From JAACEU01 sp043816165 (GTDB lineage: Bacteria; Patescibacteriota; Gracilibacteria; UBA1369; LOWO2-01-FULL-3), in assembly GCA_043816165.1 (NCBI GenBank), contig JBDRIE010000018.1, positions 1 through 45,377 of the forward strand: a DNA stretch of 45,377 nucleotides, in the 5' to 3' direction. The notes below the pieces were generated by a model. The model was not told the DNA's origin. It worked only from the letters and a program-made list of their open reading frames with translations, and ran no database searches. Below are positions 31,190-39,100 of the stretch, in pieces (position 1 is the first letter of the stretch; every line of letters begins with the position of its first letter). The translations under genes were made by a program, and so were the position numbers.

Positions 31190-34100
31190 ATGAAATTCAA
31201 AAATATTCTCGCTTTCGCGGTAACTGCCGGACTCGCCATTGCTATGGTTGGAGTTTTTGCACAGCCTACCGAAACCAATGAAACGAAAGTAAAAACAATT
31301 TATCAAGAATTAAACATAAAAATCGACTCCAAGATGGCGGCCTATGAACCGCTTCTAATAGCCCCATACAAGACGATGGACGTCTTCCTCTCAAACGTGG
31401 AAGAAGCGGGATTTGAGTTCACGGCTGTAGGGGGAAGTTATACGGAAACAAAGCCTCAAGGCACAAACATCGAACTCGAAGTGAAATTCGAAGTGGACGG
31501 AGAGTGGACAGAATGGATTGAAGTAGAAGGTGAACCGGCAAACGAAGAAACGATTGTGATGGCGGTCACAAATCCGGCAACCGCAATGCAATATAGATTC
31601 GTGCTTTATGGAGACGGAATCATAAGCCCTTCAATAAAGGACATCGAATGGTCATTCATAAACACCGCGAGATCAGCAAACATAGAAGAAGCTCCACAAC
31701 CAAAATATTCCGCACTATCATCAGTTTCGCAGTCAACATACGCAGTTCTCACATCATCTAACGATCCGGCGGGCGTTATTTCCCGAAAAGAATGGGGAGC
31801 AAAAGAATCCTACAGATACCTTACAAACAACGATACAGATTCTGTCCTTGTAGAAATTGACAACTCGGTTTACGAACAGTTCGCGGACGAACTAAAATAT
31901 TCACGAGTAGTAGAAGACGATGAAGCTGGAGACAGCTACAAATGGCCTCTCCAATACCCGGAAAAAGTTAAAAAAATAATCATTCATCACACTGCCACAA
32001 CAAAAAATCTCAGCGATCCTGAACAGGCAATTCGCGATATTTATTATTACCATGCAGTCACAAAAGGATGGGGTGATATCGGATACAACTATATTATCGA
32101 CACAAAAGGGAATATCTATGAAGGTCGATACGGAGGAGAAGGAGTAATCGGGGCACATGCGGGCTTAGCAAACACCGGTTCTATCGGAATAGCAGTGCTT
32201 GGGAATTACGATACGACTTCTGTCCCTGAAGTAGTCACACAAGCATTCGGAAAACTTATCTCAATCAAAGCCAAGGTTCACGGAATTGATCCGGAAGGTT
32301 ACAGTATGTTCCGGGGGCAAAATATGCCAAATATATTCGGACACAAAGACGTTATGAACACATCTTGTCCGGGCGCATATTTATACGAAAAATTCCCGGT
32401 AATCAGAGCAATTGCCAAATCTTATGTCGAAGAAAAACCGAAATATGTGAAAGACTATGATTTCCAGGATAGATCAGAAATATTTTATGAAGAATTAAAA
32501 CCAACCGAAACAAAAACTCTAAAATTCAAGCTGGAAAATATTGGTAAAGAAGACTGGGGAAGCAGCACAATGCTCGTAATAGACAAGAATTCATCACTGG
32601 AAAACGTAATTTCATTCCCGGGAAAAACCAGTATTGTCTCAGCCTCAATGCAGGAAAGTTTGGTGGAACCCGGTGAAAAAGGAACTTTTTCCCTCCAAAT
32701 CAAGGGAGGAAGCAAAGGAGAAATGGTCTACATGAAAGCATACGTAGTAGTGAATGGATCAAAGAAACTCGATGATGCGATCACAGTTCCGATTTACGTT
32801 CAACAATCAGATTTCAAATATGAATTCATTACAGCAAATTATCCCGATAAGGCAATGGACAAGGGAGAAGTGTTTGCAGGATGGGTAAAATTAAAAAACA
32901 CAGGAAACGTGACCTGGAACAAATCAGGAGAAAATACCGTAATGCTCGGTACAGATCATGAAAGAGACAGAGACAGTGACTTTGACGCAACAACTCCTGC
33001 CAGAATCGGATATTTGACAGATGAATCGGTGGCACCCGGTGAAACAGGCACATTCGAACTCAAACTCACAGCTCCTCAAGAACCGGGATATTACAAAGAA
33101 TACTTCACACCGGTAGTTGAAGGTGTGACTTGGATGGCAGACACAGGAATGTATTTCGAAACAACAGTATATGGAGACCTCTACGCAGCTGAACATGTAA
33201 GCACAACATCAGCATCGGAGTGGGAACAAGGAGGAAAATACTTGATAATTATAAAACTCCGAAATCTGGGCCAAAAAACCTGGGACAAAAATAATTTCAA
33301 AATCGATTTACTTAAAGAATTAGACCTAAAGATCACGGACGCTCAGTTGATGTCCAGCGAAGTTGAACCTGGAGAAATAGGAACGATTTCGTTTATCGCA
33401 AAAGTAGCGGACGATGAAGACTATGGGGATAAAGCAGTTCTATTCAGACCAAAAGTTGACGGAAACGGCTTGTTTAGAACTCCTATAAAAATTCATTACG
33501 AAGTCGTAGATGAAAGATTTGTCCCAAATTACGCTCCCGGCTACACTCCGGATGAAACAGGGGATGACATCCGAATAAAACTAACATTTGACGCAGATCC
33601 GGAAATAACAGCAAGCGGATCATACGAAATCTACAACAACGCAACATTATTAGAATCAATAAGCTCAGGAGAAACAGCGGTAGTCACACAAACCGGCGAC
33701 GGACTAAAAGTTTCAACAGCGGACAATACGTATTCAGGATTAAGCAAAATCAGATTCATTCCAAAAACCGGTTCAATTCTACAACTGAAAAATAAATCCG
33801 GAGACAACAAATATCGAGGAACTTTGGAAGTTCGAGAAGAGGATGGGGGAATAATCGTAATCAATGAATTACCACTCGAACACTACTTACAAGGACTCGC
33901 GGAAGAACCAAATGACGAAGAATATGAAAAAATCAAAGCGATAATTGTAGCGGCGCGATCTTATGCACTCCACTATATGACCGATGCGGAAAAATTCCCG
34001 GGGAAGCCTTATAACCTATCGGACGATCCGGCAACAAGCCAAAAATATAATGGCTACAGTTTTGAAGAACGAGCGCCAAACGTGGTGAAAGCCGTAAAAG

Positions 34101-34381
34101 AAACAGCAGGTGAAGTCGTCTACTACGAAGGCGCGCTCGTAAAAACACCATACTTTAGCCAAAGTGACGGAACATACACAAAAAGCGCAAAAGATGTATG
34201 GAACTGGGATGCAGGATTCTTGGTACCGGTAAGCGATTCATATTGTGGTGCAGATGCATTCTGGGGGCATGGAGTAGGACTTAGCGGATGCGGAGCGGCC
34301 GGAATGGCTGAAGCCGGATACAGTTATCAATCGATTCTTAAACATTATTACACGGGGGTGGAAATAAAAGACTTGTACTAG
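31190..34381 (+). CDS. Secreted cell-wall lytic protein: PGRP-type amidase fused to SpoIID transglycosylase domain
   Basis: 1063 residues from the ATG at 31190. Signal peptide MKFKNILAFAVTAGLAIAMV. Residues about 195-405 are an Amidase_2/PGRP domain: IIIHHTATT (His266), GYNYIIDTKGNIYEGRYGG, GIAVLGNY, FGHKDV (His385) and TSCPG (Cys393). Then come three Ig-like segments; the second (about 560-665, with GWVKLKNTGNVTWNK) resembles the NBR1-type FW domain. Residues about 800-1063 are SpoIID/LytB: INELPLEHYLQGLAEEPND, AARSYALHYM, YFSQSDGTYT and GHGVGLSGCGAAGMAEAGYS. The amidase removes stem peptides and SpoIID is known to cleave such bare glycan strands, so the two activities fit in sequence. It likely remodels or divides the cell wall, or attacks that of another cell. 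Confidence 0.9.
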   Translation: MKFKNILAFAVTAGLAIAMVGVFAQPTETNETKVKTIYQELNIKIDSKMAAYEPLLIAPYKTMDVFLSNVEEAGFEFTAVGGSYTETKPQGTNIELEVKFEVDGEWTEWIEVEGEPANEETIVMAVTNPATAMQYRFVLYGDGIISPSIKDIEWSFINTARSANIEEAPQPKYSALSSVSQSTYAVLTSSNDPAGVISRKEWGAKESYRYLTNNDTDSVLVEIDNSVYEQFADELKYSRVVEDDEAGDSYKWPLQYPEKVKKIIIHHTATTKNLSDPEQAIRDIYYYHAVTKGWGDIGYNYIIDTKGNIYEGRYGGEGVIGAHAGLANTGSIGIAVLGNYDTTSVPEVVTQAFGKLISIKAKVHGIDPEGYSMFRGQNMPNIFGHKDVMNTSCPGAYLYEKFPVIRAIAKSYVEEKPKYVKDYDFQDRSEIFYEELKPTETKTLKFKLENIGKEDWGSSTMLVIDKNSSLENVISFPGKTSIVSASMQESLVEPGEKGTFSLQIKGGSKGEMVYMKAYVVVNGSKKLDDAITVPIYVQQSDFKYEFITANYPDKAMDKGEVFAGWVKLKNTGNVTWNKSGENTVMLGTDHERDRDSDFDATTPARIGYLTDESVAPGETGTFELKLTAPQEPGYYKEYFTPVVEGVTWMADTGMYFETTVYGDLYAAEHVSTTSASEWEQGGKYLIIIKLRNLGQKTWDKNNFKIDLLKELDLKITDAQLMSSEVEPGEIGTISFIAKVADDEDYGDKAVLFRPKVDGNGLFRTPIKIHYEVVDERFVPNYAPGYTPDETGDDIRIKLTFDADPEITASGSYEIYNNATLLESISSGETAVVTQTGDGLKVSTADNTYSGLSKIRFIPKTGSILQLKNKSGDNKYRGTLEVREEDGGIIVINELPLEHYLQGLAEEPNDEEYEKIKAIIVAARSYALHYMTDAEKFPGKPYNLSDDPATSQKYNGYSFEERAPNVVKAVKETAGEVVYYEGALVKTPYFSQSDGTYTKSAKDVWNWDAGFLVPVSDSYCGADAFWGHGVGLSGCGAAGMAEAGYSYQSILKHYYTGVEIKDLY

Positions 34382-34518
34382 CTCGGCGAGCGCACGGCGC
34401 GAAGGCCCAAGAGGGTCATGCCGCTGGCCCCCGTCAGGGGAGCGGCCGCGCAGCGAGGCGAAGAATCCCCGCCTTGGCGGGGTTCTGAGCCGAAGCGAGC
34501 TTATAAAGAAAAACAAAA
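34382..34518. repeat. GC-rich structured spacer with hairpins
   Basis: This stretch is far richer in G and C than its AT-rich neighbours. CCCCGCC (34467-34473) pairs with GGCGGGG (34476-34482) over a 2-base loop, extended by GAA/TTC. The ends AGCTCG (34380-34385) and CGAGCT (34496-34501) are inverted copies, so the whole block can fold back. No gene fits. It may be a REP-like repeat, a small mobile remnant or a processed 3' UTR structure. Confidence 0.5.
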
Positions 34519-34800
34519 ATGGAACTAGTTCCGATTCCACAAGAAGCAGTAGAAAGAACCATAAGGACAACAAAAATCCGGGTAATTAGTCAGATCCGCG
34601 GTAAATTGGAACAAAAAGCCACCACCCGAGACGACAAAACTCTCCAAAGAATCACTCTGAAAATGTCCAAATATATAACGGATACTACGACTCATTCCGC
34701 CGACGACGTGGATTCCATTATCGACGACATGTACCGTTCAATAATCTGCCTCCAAAAAAGGAAAACAAAACTCCAACAGTACAAAAAAAGGCGAAAATAG
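34519..34800 (+). CDS. Small helical protein upstream of tsaB
   Basis: 93 residues, charged and helical, family not recognised. Segments such as ERTIRTTKIRVISQIRGKLE and DDVDSIIDDMYRSIICLQKR suggest a small bundle; the tail is basic (KKRRK). A possible -10 box TATAAA lies at 34502-34507. The gene ends 14 bases before tsaB on the same strand, so they probably share a transcript. A nucleic-acid-binding role is possible from its charge only. Confidence 0.55.
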   Translation: MELVPIPQEAVERTIRTTKIRVISQIRGKLEQKATTRDDKTLQRITLKMSKYITDTTTHSADDVDSIIDDMYRSIICLQKRKTKLQQYKKRRK

Positions 34801-34814
34801 TGTATATGTAGGGC

Positions 34815-35435
34815 ATGTTAACTTTAGGAATAAATACAGCCAGCTCTTTTACGGGTATCGCTTTGCTACAAGACGGCAAATTAATTGGTGAAAATTCGTG
34901 GCAAAGCCATAACGACGAAGCGGAAAAACTGATGCCGGCGATTGCGGAAATACTGGAAAAAGGCGGCGCGGAATTTTCGCAAATCGAAAAAGTAATAGTG
35001 ATCAGCGGTCCGGGCTCATTCACAGGTCTGCGGGTTGGAGTCACAGTCGCAAACACAATCGCATATTTGAATGGTTGTGAGCTGTACGCAGTTGATACAT
35101 TTGAATATTGGTGGGCAAAAGAAATCCCCGGGGAAAATTTATTAATCTTTGCGGGTAGCAAAGCGGTTTATGTGAATCGTGAAGGGAAAACAGAAACCGT
35201 AAACCTTTACGAAGTTCCAAATTATCTTCACAATAAAAATATCGAAAAAGTATTCGGAGACATTACAGAAGAACAAAAGAAAGCAATTGGTGGGGAATTT
35301 ATCGAAACAGAGGAAACATTCGGCCAAACGTTGGAAAAACTCGCAAAAAAAGATCTAAAATCAGTCAAAATAGTAAAACCAAACTACATAAAACAACCGG
35401 AAATAACTAAATCCAAAAAACAATGTTGTATATAG
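34815..35435 (+). CDS. tsaB: TsaB, tRNA threonylcarbamoyladenosine biosynthesis protein
   Basis: 206 residues, a bit shorter than usual (about 230). The start MLTLGINTASSFTGIALLQD is the ASKHA phosphate loop, and VISGPGSFTGLRVGVTVANT is the strongest family motif. TsaB pairs with TsaD in making the t6A modification at position 37 of ANN-decoding tRNAs; TsaB itself has no activity. tsaD and tsaE are not in the window. The C-terminal part (about 120-206) is less conserved. The gene overlaps rsmI by 13 bases. Confidence 0.92.
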   Translation: MLTLGINTASSFTGIALLQDGKLIGENSWQSHNDEAEKLMPAIAEILEKGGAEFSQIEKVIVISGPGSFTGLRVGVTVANTIAYLNGCELYAVDTFEYWWAKEIPGENLLIFAGSKAVYVNREGKTETVNLYEVPNYLHNKNIEKVFGDITEEQKKAIGGEFIETEETFGQTLEKLAKKDLKSVKIVKPNYIKQPEITKSKKQCCI

Positions 35436-36079
35436 TAGCCACACCAATAGGAAACCTAGAAGATATCACGCTCAGGGCCCTAAAAACGCTCAAAGAAGTT
35501 GATTATATAGCGGCGGAAGACACACGCCATAGCGGAATTCTTCTCCAAAAATATGAAATCAAAACCACAGTCCTCAGCTATCATTCATATTCCAGCGACG
35601 CAAAACAGGAAAAAATTATAGACCTCTTAAAAGAAGGAAAATCAGTAGCATTAATATCTGACGCGGGAACCCCGGGCATCTCGGATCCGGCTTATAGCCT
35701 AATAAGAAGAGCAATCGAAGAAGATATTCGAATTGTCCCAATCCCAGGAGCATCCAGCCTTCTCGCCGCCCTAAACATGAGCGGTCTCCCAATGAACCAA
35801 TTCCTATACCTCGGATTCATTCCATTAAAAAAAGGACGACAAACCCTACTGAAATCCCTGGACGACGAAACCAGAACAATCGTAATCTTCGAATCCCCGC
35901 ACCGACTCCTAAAAACCCTAAACCAACTCCGCGAACACATCGGAAATCGCAAGATCGCAGTCTGCCGCGAAATCACAAAAATCTACGAAGAAGCGGTCCG
36001 CGGAACAATCGAAGAAGCGATCGAACACTTCACAGCCAAAAAACCGAAAGGGGAGTTCGTGCTGGTGATAGGGGGGTGA
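35423..36079 (+). CDS. rsmI: RsmI, 16S rRNA 2'-O-methyltransferase (C1402)
   Basis: 218 residues. Family motifs are complete: MLYIVATPIGNLEDITLRAL, AAEDTRHSGILLQKY, VALISDAGTPGISDP, IPGASSLLAALNMSGLP and VIFESPHRLLKTL. The enzyme methylates the ribose of C1402 in the decoding centre of 16S rRNA. Coupling to tsaB puts two translation-fidelity genes together. It is slightly shorter than the E. coli protein and lacks the extra C-terminal domain. Confidence 0.95.
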   Translation: MLYIVATPIGNLEDITLRALKTLKEVDYIAAEDTRHSGILLQKYEIKTTVLSYHSYSSDAKQEKIIDLLKEGKSVALISDAGTPGISDPAYSLIRRAIEEDIRIVPIPGASSLLAALNMSGLPMNQFLYLGFIPLKKGRQTLLKSLDDETRTIVIFESPHRLLKTLNQLREHIGNRKIAVCREITKIYEEAVRGTIEEAIEHFTAKKPKGEFVLVIGG

Positions 36080-36101
36080 GGGAACTATTTATAAATCAAA
36101 A

Positions 36102-39100
36102 TCATGGCTGATCCGACATCAGCTTGACGTTATCAATCATACCGTCAGCTCGTACAAACAAATATCCAACGGAAATAAGATCTTCATCAGGGTGGGCATC
36201 ATGAAAATCCGCTTCAAGATCTCTGGTAAATGTCCTCCATGTATTATCGCCGGCATTTAACCCAATACCATGATAAATTACGCCGGAAAAATTATTATAA
36301 TCAACGGGATTATAGGATAAATAAAGATTTCCGATTGTTGTTTCAACCATAACATAAATAATAAAATATCCATCCATTTTTTGATCCCACTGAATAATAA
36401 ATTCATCGGTATTATCCCAGTATGTCATGTCCTCTTTCCGTAAAGTATAAGCGTTTTCTGTTCCGGTTCCACCGTCAAATTCAATGACTCTGCTATTTTT
36501 ATCCACATCAAAAATATTATTTATAGTTGTAGGCGGATTGTTATCAGAAATGAGCCATCCATTAGTGGTGCCATCTTCAGCATCTTCATATACGGTTTCA
36601 GTCGTCTGTGTTGGGAATGATGTGTCATCATTCGGATCAGTACCTGCGGCTATCTCCTCTCCGTCCGTGGCGCCGTCATTATCAGTATCGGCGAGGTTTG
36701 GATCGGTTCCGTATGTAATAATTTCTTCATAATCATCAAGCCCATCACCATCGGTGTCAGCAAGGTTTGGATCGGTTCCGTATGTGTTAATTTCTTCATC
36801 ATCCGTCAAGCCGTCACCATCGGTATCCGGATCTACCGGACCATTACTCCCCATCAGTTTTATATTATCAAGCATGCCGTCACCTCGTACAAACAAGTAT
36901 TTCACGGAAATAATATCCTCATTAGGTTGAGCATCATGAAAATCCGCTTCAAGGTCTCTGGTAAACGTTCGCCATGTATCATCGTCGGCATCTGACCCAA
37001 GACCATGATAAATTATGCTGGGAAGAAAATTATTATAATCAACAGGATTATAGGATAAATAAAGATTTCCGATTGTTGTTTCAACCATAACATAAATAAT
37101 AAAATATCCATCCATTTTTTGATCCCACTGAATAACAAATTCATCTGTATTATCCCAGTATGTCATGTCCTCTTTTCGTAAAGTATAAGCATTTTCTGTT
37201 CCGGTTCCACCGTCAAATTCAATGACTCTGCTATTTTTATCCACATCAAAAACATTATTTATAGTTGTAGGCGGAATATTATCAGAAATGGACCATCCAT
37301 TCGTAGTTCCATCCTCTGCATCCTCATATACCGTTTCAGTGACAGCAGTGCTATGATTAACTGTCACCGCATTTGCATTCTGCACTAATACTTCCGGATT
37401 TTCACCATCATCAATCACTGCATACAAATAATAATCACCATCAGCAAGTCCACTGGTATTCCAGTCAAATAAATCAATCGCTGAATCTTCTTCTATCGGC
37501 ACGACATTCACATTGTATCCTCCCTGTCCATCGCCATCTGTTTCGTAATATAGATTTATAGTAGCGTTGCTATCAGGATCATTGTCGTTCCAAGAAATTG
37601 TAAACAGATTATCTGCGGTATCACCGGAACCATCAGGCTCAATAAAAGAGAAGGTTGGAGATATCGGGTTTGTAGGCATATTGCTGAGATCAGCGTGGTT
37701 TATCATTATTTTGGTAATATGCTCATTCCAAACCTGCCAAACAACTGACAGCGTATTGTTCGGACCATACGCTATATGAGAAGACAAACTATTTACCTCC
37801 TGAGAAATACGATTAGCAACTTGAGGAGAAATAAAGCTTCCATTCACCTTTGTTGTCCAGTACAGGAATTGTCTATTCTCAGGGTTGTCGGAGTTTTCAT
37901 ATGTGATATGTGGAATGTTGTTATCACTCACATCCATTTGGATATTTCCGGCAAAAAAGTTTGTAGAAACCGGGGAAGCTTCTTCTTCTGTTCCCCAACT
38001 TGAACCATCGAAGTAATTGTACGTGGCAGCATATCTATCTGGGTTAGAGAACTGCTTTTTGTATAAAGCGTGCAAAGTATTCCCGGAACCGGCGACTAAT
38101 CGCATAGTATCATGGTATCCGTCTGATACTTGAACAGGACTAGACCAAGAAGTGGTCCTATAAATATGATTGGTACTATCCGGACTGATGTAATTATAGA
38201 TTAAATGAACATTTTCATTATCGGTTGCAGCAAGAGCTAATCGTGGTGGGTAAGTTGTTGAATTGAACTGTTCTTCCGCATTCCAGCTACCTCCTGCTAT
38301 TTTCTTTCTGTAACGCATTGATATGGTTCCTGTTGTATTACAACTCGCATCACTTGTTTGTCCATCAACCCACACGGCATACATATTTCCGGAACTATCA
38401 CTTGTAAAATCAGCAAATCGTGATTCTGTATTATTGTTTGAGAGATTCTCCGGTACTGACCAACCGGTTCCATTGAAATACATATAATAGACCTCATTAT
38501 CATTGAAGCCAACACAGCCGAGACCACCAACGTTAGTACTCCACAATAAATGTGGATAATTGTTTTGATCCAACTCTATTCTCAAGTCTCTAATGCTTTC
38601 ATATCCGGTTAAATAATCATCAGTAATACTCACATCCTCATATATCAAAACAGGTTGAGTAGTAACGTCAGTAGTCGGGTTATAGGTCAAGTAGTAGAAC
38701 TGATCTGTTATTGTTCTTGGGTCACCTCCAGTGTCATCAATATGACGATAGACAACATGAGCTATTCCATTAGAATCATATTTTATTACAGGCTCCACAG
38801 AGTCCTCGTCCGAAACGAGATAAGGATCTTCCCAAGGAGCATCAGGCACCGGTGTACTGTCAACTATAGTGATAAATCCGTCACTATAATCCTCTGATTC
38901 GAGGAATGTTACATCATCTTCACCCACTACTCTTACTGTTGATGAAGAGCTAACGACACCAAAGTCATCATCGACCGTAAAAGTGTGAGTACCGTCATTA
39001 GGAGTATCATTTGCAATCCAACTCTGACCATTTGGATCATGCAAATACAAATCAACAGTAGAAATTCCATTTACCGACTGAGCATTCCATTCGACTGTCT

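Noticed and set aside
34803..34808. TATATG as a leaderless promoter for tsaB
   Set aside because: Spacing to the ATG would fit, but the match is weak and tsaB follows an upstream gene by only 14 bases, so shared transcription is more likely.
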